A DNA stretch of 64,000 bases from Pedobacter polaris (lineage in GTDB: Bacteria > Bacteroidota > Bacteroidia > Sphingobacteriales > Sphingobacteriaceae): the NCBI RefSeq assembly GCF_005116505.1, contig NZ_SWBR01000002.1, positions 1,054,314-1,118,313 of the forward strand, in the 5' to 3' direction. This document shows positions 55,566 through 64,000 of the stretch, in pieces; position 1 is the first letter of the stretch, and the number at the start of each line of letters is the position of its first letter. The notes beneath the pieces were generated by a model. It did not search any database. It was not told where the DNA came from and saw only the letters and a list, made by a program, of their open reading frames with translations. The position numbers and the translations under genes are program-made.

Positions 55566-56381
55566 TTAACAATCCTTTTTAACAAACCATTTTTTAAAGT
55601 AAACATTCTCTCGTTGACTGACCTCTATGTCTAAGTTTAAGGGAGCAATTAGCGTAATTTTTGTTTTCTTAGGAGTTAAAATTTTCACCTTTGCTATGGC
55701 ATTTCTATTTACAATGAATGAACGCCTTACCAAGGTAAATTGTGAATGATCTAGATAGGTCATACTGTGGCTAATGGTATCTTCCCATATTAGTCTTTCA
55801 CCTTTATAATTTAAGGCAAAATAATTTTTACCTTCAATAAAAACACAAGCAATATCGATAGGGTTCACTGCAGTTACAGTAGTACTATTACCAAATTGCA
55901 AGCTGGCTTTTGGCGTGCTTTTGCGTTTATTTAGATAATGCCAATGGTAAAAAAGATAAGCATTGAGCAAAGCCAATAACAAGATAATCTGCTGTAAGTA
56001 CCTGCTAAAATAAACAGTTTTTAAAATGTTGATATCAAAACAGGCAAAATAAAGCAAGGCCAAAAGAATGGCAGGCATAAGTGGTAAAAAAACACCTGCA
56101 AGTAACTGCCTAGGCATTCTTAGGCGGTAACTCCTGCCCCAAGGATAATAACGATCTAATAAACGGCTAATGTAAAATACAATGTTAATCAAGCTTAAGG
56201 CGATTACAGTACTAATTACTAATGCGATGTAATAATAAGGGTTGCTAAATATTTCTACATAGCTGTGCCTTTCTTCATAGAGTACAATCAACTGTGCTGC
56301 AATTAAAGCAATTAAAATTCTAAAACGGTAGCTTGGATAATGTTCGGCTCCCCCTACCCTGTACCACGGTATACTTTTCAT
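55566..56381 (-). CDS. Membrane-anchored LytTR-domain regulator
   Basis: A 271-residue protein with four predicted transmembrane helices (about residues 22-40, 50-72, 92-112, 122-146) and a C-terminal LytTR domain (about 170-265, HSQFTLVRRSFIVNR and IEVSQRENVYFKKWF). It has no receiver domain, so DNA binding is probably controlled through the membrane part. No partner kinase lies next to it. Target unknown. Confidence 0.85.
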   Translation of the reverse strand: MKSIPWYRVGGAEHYPSYRFRILIALIAAQLIVLYEERHSYVEIFSNPYYYIALVISTVIALSLINIVFYISRLLDRYYPWGRSYRLRMPRQLLAGVFLPLMPAILLALLYFACFDINILKTVYFSRYLQQIILLLALLNAYLFYHWHYLNKRKSTPKASLQFGNSTTVTAVNPIDIACVFIEGKNYFALNYKGERLIWEDTISHSMTYLDHSQFTLVRRSFIVNRNAIAKVKILTPKKTKITLIAPLNLDIEVSQRENVYFKKWFVKKDC

Positions 56382-56581
56382 AGTAATTTATTTTTCTGGT
56401 TACATTGGGGATGACCATGACTTAAATTTAGTGGTTTTGAAACGAATAAAAAATTATATCAATTGGCATTAAAGCATCACTTGTCAAAAATTTAGGTGTC
56501 GTTCAGCAAAATAAGCGGAATTACAAGCACATTCTTTTTTCGTCTATTCTAATTTGGAGGCTTACATAAACCACTATTATC

Positions 56582-57016
56582 ATGAAAAAATTTCCTTTTA
56601 ACCATGCAGGATTCCAATCTCTGCAACAAGAGCTTTACCTATTAAGTGACGAAGTTTTAATTAATGAAGCTGCCCAAATTGAAATTAATTTTGACCAATG
56701 GATGAATGAACATTTTACTCTAAGTGAACAGCAATTCAGGTACCTCAAAACTATTGACCCTCGAGTAAAGAAGCTTTTAACCATTTACACCAGTTTTGCT
56801 ATTGGAAACAGACTGTCCATCAGTTTAAATAAAGCCGAACCATCTTCCGATGATGATCAAGGTAAAATCATTTGGCCAAAAAGTACATTAACTGCATGTT
56901 ACAATAGCAATAATAGTTATGTAGTAAGTGGCAGTTTAGAGATCAATATTAGCTACCAAAGGCAATACAGCAATTGTTTGTTTCAACAACAGGATGACAT
57001 TTACCTTTCTGTTTAG
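56582..57016 (+). CDS. Hypothetical protein (144 aa)
   Basis: Not recognised. Mostly polar with helical first half (residues about 10-75, LQQELYLLSDEVLINEAAQI, WMNEHFTLSEQQFRYLK) and a Ser/Asn-rich second half. No signal peptide or membrane segment. It precedes a Crp/Fnr regulator by 185 bases in the same direction, inside a group of small accessory genes. Confidence 0.6.
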   Translation: MKKFPFNHAGFQSLQQELYLLSDEVLINEAAQIEINFDQWMNEHFTLSEQQFRYLKTIDPRVKKLLTIYTSFAIGNRLSISLNKAEPSSDDDQGKIIWPKSTLTACYNSNNSYVVSGSLEINISYQRQYSNCLFQQQDDIYLSV

Positions 57017-57201
57017 CACTTAACCCTTTAGATTAGCAACGACTAGTTGAATAGTCCACATTTGGTCTGTATACAAAAATATACTCTAGTCTTTGCTAAT
57101 CGCTAACATTTACCAAATCTTCGAACAACATGTATTAGAATAGCAGCCCACTGGGACAAAGATTGCTATTGCCTTTAATTGACAACCTTATTAACATTCC
57201 A

Positions 57202-57786
57202 ATGAATTTCAATTATTTTATCGACCACTATAAACAATACCTTAATTGTCCAATATTAGAGTTAGAACTGCTCAGTAGATTAAAAGAACTAAATATTGTT
57301 AAAGGCACCTACGTATTAAACCCTGGCGACATCTGTAAATATGTTTATTATGTTAAGAGCGGCTTTTTTAGAGTATTTAAGGGTGATGGTTTCGATGAAG
57401 AAACCATAGACTTTGCAGCCCCTGGCCATTTAGCTACCGCTATCCCAAATTTTCTAATCCAACAATCACAAAGAGAAGGAATTGTATGTGAAGAAAATGC
57501 CAGAGTATTGAGGATAAGCCACAGCGATTGGTTGGCTTTGGAGAACCTTTCTCCCAAATTTATCAACCTAGGTAAATTGATTTTACAGGCATATCTCCAA
57601 CAAGTTAATACCCAAAAAAACCTCTATAGAACAAGTAATGCCAGCCAAAAATACCAATACCTTACCCAACATTACAAGGGCATTGCTAGGATTGTAAGTC
57701 AAAAAAACATTGCCTCTTATTTGGGTATTACCGCGCCAACTCTTTCTAACTTATTGAAAACAATGTTAAAAAAACCCAAGGGCTAA
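57202..57786 (+). CDS. Crp/Fnr family transcriptional regulator
   Basis: A 194-residue regulator with a cyclic-nucleotide-binding fold (about residues 18-125, GTYVLNPGDICKYVYYVKSG, PGHLATAIPNF) and a C-terminal HTH (KNIASYLGITAPTLSNLLK). The canonical cAMP-binding RS motif is not obvious, as is usual in Bacteroidota Crp-like proteins, so another ligand or none is likely. Start ATG at 57202 is chosen over a TTG 13 codons earlier. Confidence 0.87.
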   Translation: MNFNYFIDHYKQYLNCPILELELLSRLKELNIVKGTYVLNPGDICKYVYYVKSGFFRVFKGDGFDEETIDFAAPGHLATAIPNFLIQQSQREGIVCEENARVLRISHSDWLALENLSPKFINLGKLILQAYLQQVNTQKNLYRTSNASQKYQYLTQHYKGIARIVSQKNIASYLGITAPTLSNLLKTMLKKPKG

Positions 57787-57849
57787 ACCTAGTTCATTTT
57801 TTAAGAAAAGCTAATCGTTGATGCTACTCTGGCTAACGAGATTTGATAT

Positions 57850-58056
57850 ATGACTAATCGCAATTATCAGCAACGTTTACAGAGGCTTCTGTTTTTAATT
57901 AAACACCAGCAATTGCACAGTACCAATCAAGCGGCTGGTCTATTCAATTGTCATCCTTGCACTATTAAAAGATTATTGGCAAGGTTGCGCTTGGAGGGCA
58001 ATAAAATCAGGTATGATAAGGGGTTAAGAAAATATCTTCTTGAGGACAGAGACTAA
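57850..58056 (+). CDS. Small HTH protein (68 aa)
   Basis: A 68-residue basic DNA-binding protein. The stretch STNQAAGLFNCHPCTIKRLL fits a helix-turn-helix (positions about 28-50), followed by a basic segment RLRLEGNKIRYDKG. Its role is unknown; it lies between a Crp/Fnr gene and a DUF6520 gene. Confidence 0.65.
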   Translation: MTNRNYQQRLQRLLFLIKHQQLHSTNQAAGLFNCHPCTIKRLLARLRLEGNKIRYDKGLRKYLLEDRD

Positions 58057-58212
58057 GAAGAATAAAGCATAATACAAAATAGCAATTAGGGGTTCGGGGT
58101 CAATTTCTTCTTGCTGGTACGCTACCCACCTAAGCGGTAGCATAAATAAACAATTTAATTTAAACCAACTTTTTCGGCTGTTTTTTCAAACGCAACAAAG
58201 CAGTCATTGATT

Positions 58213-58548
58213 ATGAAAAATTCAAAAATAGTATTCCCAGCAATCGCTATTGTTTTAGGACTAGGTATCGCTTTTAGCAGCAGTGCTTTTAAACCTTCTG
58301 GCAAAGTAAATGTGCTAAAATACCGCTATATTGGCACTAATGAAGCTGGGTTAACAACATTGAGCAATTGGACTGATGTATCTACAGAAGAAAACCCTAC
58401 TCCTTGTGAGGCTGGTGATGAAATCCCTTGCTTAGTTCAATTTCAAGACAATGAATATGATAACATTGCAGATTTTATCACCACTAATGATACTAAAGCA
58501 GAAATGTATGCCACATCAAAAGTAGAGAGTAGCAAAAACGAGCAATAG
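58213..58548 (+). CDS. DUF6520 family small secreted protein
   Basis: A 111-residue protein with an N-terminal signal segment MKNSKIVFPAIAIVLGLGIA followed by FSSSAF and two cysteines (CEAGDEIPC). This is the pattern of the DUF6520 family of small Bacteroidota exported proteins, function unknown. ATG at 58213 is preferred to one two codons upstream. A strong hairpin follows the stop. The 3' end plus terminator recur in degraded form at 60129-60217. Confidence 0.7.
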   Translation: MKNSKIVFPAIAIVLGLGIAFSSSAFKPSGKVNVLKYRYIGTNEAGLTTLSNWTDVSTEENPTPCEAGDEIPCLVQFQDNEYDNIADFITTNDTKAEMYATSKVESSKNEQ

Positions 58549-58555
58549 TTGTTAC

Positions 58556-58586
58556 AATAGGGCGGCTTATACCGCCCTATTATTTT
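58556..58586 (+). terminator. Terminator after the DUF6520 gene
   Basis: AATAGGGCGG (58556-58565) pairs perfectly with CCGCCCTATT (58572-58581) around CTTATA, then a T-rich tail. Confidence 0.8.
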
Positions 58587-58683
58587 AGTATTTGTTTTAA
58601 AAGATAAGCATTAAGCAAAGCCGACTGCAAAAACCTTTAAGTAGGAATATAGTAGCTTTCTGATATATATCTTTAAAAATTAA

Positions 58684-58718
58684 AGGGATGACAAGATAAA
58701 TTGTCATCCTTTTTTTTA
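58684..58718 (+). terminator. Second hairpin terminator downstream
   Basis: GGATGACAA (58686-58694) pairs with TTGTCATCC (58701-58709) around GATAAA, followed by a run of nine T. The 130 bases between this and the previous terminator have no coding frame, so a small RNA ending here is possible. Confidence 0.75.
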
Positions 58719-59203
58719 TTTATATACTGCTATACTGTCCTTATAAATGGGTTAATCTTAACCGTATTTGAGAAATAAAATCCCCATTTAAATGAAAACT
58801 CTTTTTAATTGGCCCAACCATACCTACTTTTTTGCTATATCCTATTTTAATTCATTTTTAGCAGAGTAAAATAATATATTAGGTTATAAAAAATATTTCT
58901 ATATTTCCGCTAGTGTAGAAATGCCGAAATAGCCCTAGAGTTGTAATTATTTAAAGAATTGCTTAGCATTAAACAAATTAGCAAATGGTAAAAAATATGA
59001 TCTACAGATTTTTGAAAGCGCTTAAAGCTCATTTCAGATCCTACAGCAACCATGCTTTCTCTCGCTAACGAGGTAACTACAATCAATGGTATTATAGTTG
59101 TAACCCCATAATATAATGGCAGTTATCAAGCAAGCTTAAAATTTGTTTATTTATTATATGCAGAAAAGTACATATTAAAATTTTTAACAACTAAATTAAC
59201 ACT
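58719..59203. other. Non-coding stretch before the collar-like gene
   Basis: No clear gene. A 27-codon basic frame at 58985-59068 (MVKNMIYRFLKALKAHFRSY...) is a possible small peptide, but nothing else supports it. The region is AT-rich and contains no recognised promoter. Confidence 0.3.
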
Positions 59204-60070
59204 ATGAAAAACATCTTACTTCTTATTAGCCTTTTTATATCGTCTTTTGCCTTTTCACAGACAGGTATAAACACAATAAATCCTCAGGCAACTTTACATG
59301 TAGACGGAGCCAAAGATAACCCTGCAACAGGAACCCCTTCTACAGCACAACAAATTAATGACTTTGTGGTAACCGCAGCAGGGAATATAGGTGTGGGTAT
59401 TACAACACCTACAGCAAAATTACAGGTTAGATCAGGCACAAATGGAATATCCGGACTGAAGTTCGACAATGTAAATAATGCCACAGCTACCACCTCAAGT
59501 ACTGCACTTTTGGGAATAGATGCTTCAGGGAATGTTGTCATAGCAGCTAGTGCCATTACAGGAGACATCAAGAACTCCGTAAGAACGGCCGATCATAATG
59601 GTTGGTATTTATTAGACGGCCGGGCAATTTCAAGCCTTCCTGCTAATGCCCAAACTGCCGCCACCGCACTTGGGTTCGCCTCTACAATTCCCAATGCGAC
59701 TGATAGGTTTTTAAAGACCAAAACCGGCTCAGAAACCATAGGGAATACCGGAGGAAATAACTCTCTGACTATCCTACAAACCAATTTACCTAATGTAACC
59801 TTTACAGGGAGTATAACGGGAAGTACTAGTACAGCTGGATCTCATACCCATACAGTAGAGCGCCCATCAAAACAGGCTGATACAGATAGGGGTACAGCCG
59901 CGTCTAGTTGGAGTATAGACAGTCTACAGAACGGCGCAACTACTCCAAATGGGGATCACACCCACACTGTAAGTGGTACTGCTACTGTAAGTAGCGGAGG
60001 AAGTGGTACAGTATTGGATAACCGGTCTGCTTACCTGATTGTAAATACTTACATCTATCTGGGGCAATAA
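59204..60070 (+). CDS. Secreted phage tail-collar-like protein
   Basis: A 288-residue protein with a signal peptide (MKNILLLISLFISSFAFS-Q). Residues about 20-75 have the GINTINPQATLHV and GVGITTPTAKLQV motifs of Bacteroidota tail-fibre-like N-termini. Residues about 120-285 resemble phage tail collar/receptor-binding domains, with WYLLDGRAI, GSHTHTV and GDHTHTV (HTH metal-binding type histidines), and a C-terminal LIVNTYIYLGQ. The base composition looks more G+C-rich than its neighbours, suggesting a different origin. Function: surface or adhesion protein, inferred. Confidence 0.7.
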   Translation: MKNILLLISLFISSFAFSQTGINTINPQATLHVDGAKDNPATGTPSTAQQINDFVVTAAGNIGVGITTPTAKLQVRSGTNGISGLKFDNVNNATATTSSTALLGIDASGNVVIAASAITGDIKNSVRTADHNGWYLLDGRAISSLPANAQTAATALGFASTIPNATDRFLKTKTGSETIGNTGGNNSLTILQTNLPNVTFTGSITGSTSTAGSHTHTVERPSKQADTDRGTAASSWSIDSLQNGATTPNGDHTHTVSGTATVSSGGSGTVLDNRSAYLIVNTYIYLGQ

Positions 60071-60128
60071 AGGTCTATTGAATTCATTAGAAACAATAGT
60101 TCCTTTATTTATAATGCGTTCGTCCTAT

Positions 60129-60217
60129 ACATCAAGAGTAGAGATTTAGCAAAAAACGAAAAATAATTGTTATAATAGAGCGGTATAAGACAGCTCTATT
60201 ATTTTAGTATTTATTTT
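60129..60217 (+). repeat. Degraded second copy of the DUF6520 3' end and terminator
   Basis: These bases align by eye with 58513-58598: ACATCAAGAGTAGAGA against ACATCAAAAGTAGAGA, TAGCAAAAA, TTGTTATAATAGAGCGG against TTGTTACAATAGGGCGG, and CTATTATTTTAGTATTT in both. The copy no longer has an open frame, so it is the remnant of a duplicated gene tail. Confidence 0.75.
60173..60201. terminator. Hairpin between the collar-like gene and susD
   Basis: TAATAGAGC (60173-60181) pairs with GCTCTATTA (60193-60201). It lies three bases from the susD stop and could end transcription from both sides. It is part of the duplicated segment. Confidence 0.65.
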
Positions 60218-61565
60218 GTGGCATTCCACTTAAAGCAATTACATCCTCTGGTATAGGGAGAGCAAAACGAGCGCTATTTGCAGGCAAATAATACGTTTTC
60301 CCGTTAATAATTCTAGTCAAATTTATCCCTGCTCCTTCCCTATTTAATCTTTTAATATCTCCCCATCTTAAACCTCTCATTAACAATTGTTTTCTACGCT
60401 CTTTTAATATCAGTTCTAATACTGCCTTTTGATCGGTAAGGTTATAATCAATATATGTACCCGTTTTGTATCTCTTTTTAAGTAAGGCATTTAAATCACT
60501 TAAGGCAGTTGGTATCTTTCCTAACCTTGCATTACATTCAGCTCTATTCAAATAAATTTCATCTGTAGCAATGCCACTAAAATATAAAGAAGAGCCATCA
60601 TAACTCCCTTTAAAGCTAAATGTACCATTGGCATTATCTTTAAAATATATTGTTTTGCGTAAATCTTTTACATCATAACTATTATATAATTCAAGAATTA
60701 TCTTTGCTCTACTAGCACCAATAATTGGTAAGCCAAACATTCTACTAGCTATAATTACTTCTGGATTAAACTGTGTTATCGGGAAACTGGATGTAGCATT
60801 TAAAGTATTATAGTCTAACAAATTACTTTTGATAGCCAAACAAGAATCAGCATAAAGCTTAGCATTTTCAAAATCACCCATTAATAAATAAGTTCTTGAT
60901 AATAAGCCGTAAGCAGCAGGCTTAGAAGGCCTAACTACATGCAATGGTATTTCTGGCAATAATCTAATGGCTTTTTTGATGTCATTTACTATCTGATTAT
61001 AGTTTTCTTTAACAGTTGCTCTAACCGAAATTTCATTAAAATTAATGTTTAATCGCAATGGTACCCCTAAATCTGTATTTGAATTTACTTGATGGTAAAC
61101 AGGTGCCCAAATGACCACTGCCTGTAAGAAGGCTTTTGCCCGATGATAAAATGCTTGTCCCTTAATATCTTGCTTGGTTAAAGCATTCAAGCTATTTACT
61201 TCAATTTTATCAATATCATTAAGTATAGTATTGGCTCTATAAACAAGGCGATAACAGTAAGCCCAATCATTTTCTAAAGCGGGCAATACATTGTCATTTT
61301 GCCAAGTATATATGCGCTGGTCTGTTTCTGTTCTTGCTAAAAAATCTGCATCTGTAACGTAATATTCACCTGCACTTACCTCGCCCGATGACGGATCATT
61401 TTCATTTATTTGTGCGTTTTGATCTAACAATGCCTGAAAATCTTTTAAGGTGGTAGGAACTGCTAGGCTAGCATCTGGTTTTTCATCTAAAAATTTTTTA
61501 CAAGAAAAGCAGCATAATGTACCAACAAATAGCACAAGGCTAACATATTTAAAATAAGTTTTCAT
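60204..61565 (-). CDS. RagB/SusD family nutrient-uptake outer-membrane lipoprotein
   Basis: A 453-residue surface lipoprotein with a lipobox ending at Cys22 (LCCFSCKKFLDEKPD). It shows SusD features: an N-terminal helical repeat domain (LVYRANTILNDIDK), AFYHRAKAFLQAVVIW, RTYLLMGDFENAKLYAD and the C-terminal ILKERRKQLLMRGLRWGDIKRLNREG. It caps the SusC barrel encoded four bases upstream and captures the ligand. No degradative enzyme is visible in the window, so the substrate is unknown. Confidence 0.93.
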   Translation of the reverse strand: MKTYFKYVSLVLFVGTLCCFSCKKFLDEKPDASLAVPTTLKDFQALLDQNAQINENDPSSGEVSAGEYYVTDADFLARTETDQRIYTWQNDNVLPALENDWAYCYRLVYRANTILNDIDKIEVNSLNALTKQDIKGQAFYHRAKAFLQAVVIWAPVYHQVNSNTDLGVPLRLNINFNEISVRATVKENYNQIVNDIKKAIRLLPEIPLHVVRPSKPAAYGLLSRTYLLMGDFENAKLYADSCLAIKSNLLDYNTLNATSSFPITQFNPEVIIASRMFGLPIIGASRAKIILELYNSYDVKDLRKTIYFKDNANGTFSFKGSYDGSSLYFSGIATDEIYLNRAECNARLGKIPTALSDLNALLKKRYKTGTYIDYNLTDQKAVLELILKERRKQLLMRGLRWGDIKRLNREGAGINLTRIINGKTYYLPANSARFALPIPEDVIALSGMPQNKY

Positions 61566-61569
61566 TTTT

Positions 61570-64000
61570 TTATAAATTAAATTGGAGGTTAAATGAGAAG
61601 GTTTTGGTTGGCTCCGCCATAGGATAATCAGGGTCTAAGCGATAAGTGTTGCTACGCCATAAAATACCCAAATTATTAGCTACGATCCTTAGGGTTATAT
61701 TTTGGAAAGACAATTGTTTAATAGCCTGCTTTGAAAACACATAACCCAGTCCAATATTCTGCAAACGAATATGATCACCCTTTAAGATAGTAGCTTCTGA
61801 GAAATTATAAAAATTATCACGGTTGCTAACTGATGGGTAAATAGCAGATGGTACACTTGTATTTTGCTCATCGCCAGGTTGCTGCCATCTATGGCTATAT
61901 TCTTCATTCCCTTTTCTAGCACTGTACAATGAAGTATAATCTATACCCTCTCTTCTAAAATAGTAACCGAATTTATAAGTTATTCTAAAATCCAAGTTAA
62001 AACCATTCCATTTTAAGCTATTGCCTATTGCTCCAGTAAGCTTAGGAAAAGCGGTACCAAAATAGGTAAGATCTGCTATAGTAGCTTTTGCCCCAGTAAT
62101 TGTTGTATAGTCTTCACTAATTTCACCATTCACATATCCTCTTGGGTTTCCGTTTTGAGGATTAAGTCCTGCCCACTTGTAAGCATAAATGGCATACACA
62201 GGTAAACCAATATTTCCATTAATGGTATTGTTACCATTTACAAATGTGGAAGCAGCAGCACTAGTTAAGTAATATTTATCTACTCTGTCTTTATATAAGT
62301 TCATAAATAAACTCGTAGTCCATTTTAAAGCACCATTTGTGTTAATCGAGTTGATCTCCATGTCAAATCCCCTCGCAGAAATTTCAGCAGCATTCCTGTT
62401 TATTTTAAAACCCACGCCACCAGTATAATCTATAGGATCACCACCTATTAAGTCTAATGATTTTTTTACATAATAGTCAAAAGAGGCACTTAAACGATTG
62501 TTAAACCATCTTAAATCAGCTCCTAAATTAAATGTATTAACTGTTTCCCATTTCAAATTAGGATTGGTATAATTAGAGAAACCAGCGTATTGAGTTCTAG
62601 TATAAGCATTGGTGCCAGTGTAACTAATTGTAGTAAATGCAGCATTTTTCGAATCGCTATTACCACTGCTACCATAAGTTAAACGTAAACGGGCATAAGG
62701 TAAAAACTTAGTCTTTAAAAAATCCTCCTCAGAAATTAACCATGACGCACCTATAGACCACAACGGATTCCATAAATCATTGGTGGCTACTCCAAATAAA
62801 TTGGATGCATCTCTTCTGGCACTACCAGATAAAGTATATTTGCCTTTGTAATTTATAGCACCGTTTATAAATGTAGAGAGATATTTATTCACAAGACCAT
62901 CGTAATTGTTATTGTAAGGGATATAGATATTAGACCCGGTTACAATGCTTTTATAAGGATTTACATTATCAACAGAAACATTTCTCAAAGTATTCTCATC
63001 AATACCATAAGTGGTTGATCCATTACCTGTTGTTCTTGCTTCACGCAACTCTCCACCTCCTAAAACACTTAAGTTAATATCTTTCCATTGGTGGTCATAG
63101 TTCAGTTGGCCTCTGATGTTGTTTACTGTCAATACATTTAGATTATCGTTTCTAATGGATCCTAAAGGAACTGGACGCGTAACAGTGCCAGCAATTTGTG
63201 TAAATTGGTTAATCAGGTTACGTGTATAATAACTATCTAATCCATAAACCAAATTTGAATTGGTATTTTCTTTTTCATATTGATAGTTCAAAGAAAGCTT
63301 TAGGCCCTTTAGCAAAGTATAACTAAGCCTTAAATTACTCAATATATCAAGTTTTGCACTGGTACTCGGCATATTTATGCCATCAGTTAATGGATAATAA
63401 TTCCAGTCTAACAAATTTCCACCTCCTAAAGTAGAAACGAAGCTACTTCTATAGGTCTTCATTACAGCTAACGGGTTGCCCAGATCATCTACAAATTGAG
63501 TATATGGTGGTAATGAACCATTATTGGTAGTAATAGAGCTGAAACTTGTGCGTCCACTCTTCGAAGAAATTTTACCTAGAAGTAATGAAATGCCAATTTC
63601 TAATTTGTTGGTTAGCTTAATCGTATTATCCAACTTTAAATTGAGGCGACTATAGTCTGCACCTAAGGCACTTTTATTTTGATCATAACCAGTAAACACA
63701 TACCAGCTCATATTAGAGCCACCGCCTTTTAAACTTACATTGTACTGGTTATTAAAGGCCTGTTTAAAAAAACTATTGCTATAATTGTTCTTTATATCCT
63801 GGGTTTTAAGAAAAGCCAATTGCACTTGTAGCTGTTCTTGAGTAATTTTACCATCTCTAGCACTAATCATTAACTCTACTGCGGGCGATAATGGTATTTT
63901 TGCAGTTGAGTTTTCTTGACTAGTATAATAACCCTTACTGAATAAAAACTTTTCTAAGTCTACATATTCTGCAGCACTTACATTGTTATATTCATTCAAA
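61570..64000 (-). CDS. SusC/RagA family TonB-linked outer-membrane protein (5' end cut)
   Basis: The frame is open to the right edge of the window, so the start and the signal peptide, carboxypeptidase-like domain and most of the plug lie outside. The visible 809 or so residues are the end of the plug and the barrel, with typical SusC sequence such as YNVSLKGGGSNMSWYVFTGY, DASNLFGVATNDLWNPLWSI, DYYVKKSLDLI and the C-terminal FSFNLQFNL. It pairs with SusD four bases downstream to import a polymer-derived nutrient. Confidence 0.92.
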   Translation of the reverse strand, partial: LNEYNNVSAAEYVDLEKFLFSKGYYTSQENSTAKIPLSPAVELMISARDGKITQEQLQVQLAFLKTQDIKNNYSNSFFKQAFNNQYNVSLKGGGSNMSWYVFTGYDQNKSALGADYSRLNLKLDNTIKLTNKLEIGISLLLGKISSKSGRTSFSSITTNNGSLPPYTQFVDDLGNPLAVMKTYRSSFVSTLGGGNLLDWNYYPLTDGINMPSTSAKLDILSNLRLSYTLLKGLKLSLNYQYEKENTNSNLVYGLDSYYTRNLINQFTQIAGTVTRPVPLGSIRNDNLNVLTVNNIRGQLNYDHQWKDINLSVLGGGELREARTTGNGSTTYGIDENTLRNVSVDNVNPYKSIVTGSNIYIPYNNNYDGLVNKYLSTFINGAINYKGKYTLSGSARRDASNLFGVATNDLWNPLWSIGASWLISEEDFLKTKFLPYARLRLTYGSSGNSDSKNAAFTTISYTGTNAYTRTQYAGFSNYTNPNLKWETVNTFNLGADLRWFNNRLSASFDYYVKKSLDLIGGDPIDYTGGVGFKINRNAAEISARGFDMEINSINTNGALKWTTSLFMNLYKDRVDKYYLTSAAASTFVNGNNTINGNIGLPVYAIYAYKWAGLNPQNGNPRGYVNGEISEDYTTITGAKATIADLTYFGTAFPKLTGAIGNSLKWNGFNLDFRITYKFGYYFRREGIDYTSLYSARKGNEEYSHRWQQPGDEQNTSVPSAIYPSVSNRDNFYNFSEATILKGDHIRLQNIGLGYVFSKQAIKQLSFQNITLRIVANNLGILWRSNTYRLDPDYPMAEPTKTFSFNLQFNL

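Noticed and set aside
1..64000. tRNA, rRNA, CRISPR arrays, insertion sequences, prophage
   Set aside because: None was seen in the non-coding gaps on either strand; the repeats present are short and do not have spacer periodicity.

Overview
The window is chromosomal DNA from a member of the Bacteroidota, most likely a Sphingobacteriaceae (Pedobacter-like) species. Supporting signs are the low G+C, a SusC/SusD pair, a PorP/SprF protein next to a PKD-repeat protein with a gliding/type IX secretion C-terminus, TonB receptors with carboxypeptidase-like N-terminal domains, promoters of the form TAnnTTTG instead of TATAAT, weak Shine-Dalgarno sequences, and DUF6520 and DUF5723-like proteins. No rRNA, tRNA, CRISPR array, transposase or prophage was seen.

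Region by region: 1-1.97 kb is a minimal ISC iron-sulfur operon (iscS partial, iscU, iscA) closed by a strong terminator. From 2.2 to 8.6 kb lie housekeeping genes: a long-chain acyl-CoA ligase, lysS, small envelope proteins, a thioredoxin-like protein and ung. At 8.6-9.25 kb is a decayed GxxExxY gene between inverted repeats. From 9.8 to 15.16 kb is a metal-homeostasis block: a MntR/DtxR-type repressor and an Nramp transporter fused to a universal stress domain run rightward, and a TonB receptor with a thioredoxin-like partner run leftward. The two operons face each other, overlap at their 3' ends, and carry nearly identical palindromic operators at their outer ends. From 15.2 to 24.5 kb are conserved genes (smpB, pcm, priA, tsaB, yidD-rnpA-rpmH), including rpmH (52 aa).

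From 24.5 to 29.6 kb a leftward cluster holds a LiaF-like membrane protein, a LytS-type kinase, a LytTR regulator and a secreted MG2/TonB-plug protein. From 29.9 to 39.8 kb are a DPP IV-like peptidase, a ChaN-like protein, mscL, rpoN, and the PorP/SprF plus PKD type B cargo pair.

From 39.9 to 52.1 kb is a signalling island with eight two-component proteins in about 12 kb. Its core is a rightward operon: a ThiF/E1-like plus nitroreductase fusion (Rv1355c/MoeY family), a GNAT/acyl-synthase-like protein, a 7TM-DISM histidine kinase, a receiver-kinase and a receiver. This is the best candidate in the window for an undescribed system. A second, leftward unit contains a probable 47-aa gene, a receiver-HisKA_3 kinase and a LuxR-type regulator, joined stop-to-start.

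From 52.1 to 58.6 kb are accessory enzymes and orphan regulators: a serine hydrolase, a DUF1080 protein, a luciferase-like oxidoreductase behind a perfect 18-bp palindrome, a membrane LytTR protein, a Crp/Fnr protein and an HTH protein. From 58.2 to 60.2 kb a DUF6520 gene and a secreted tail-collar-like protein are followed by homologous copies of one 3' end plus terminator. The window ends with susD and a susC cut by the right edge.
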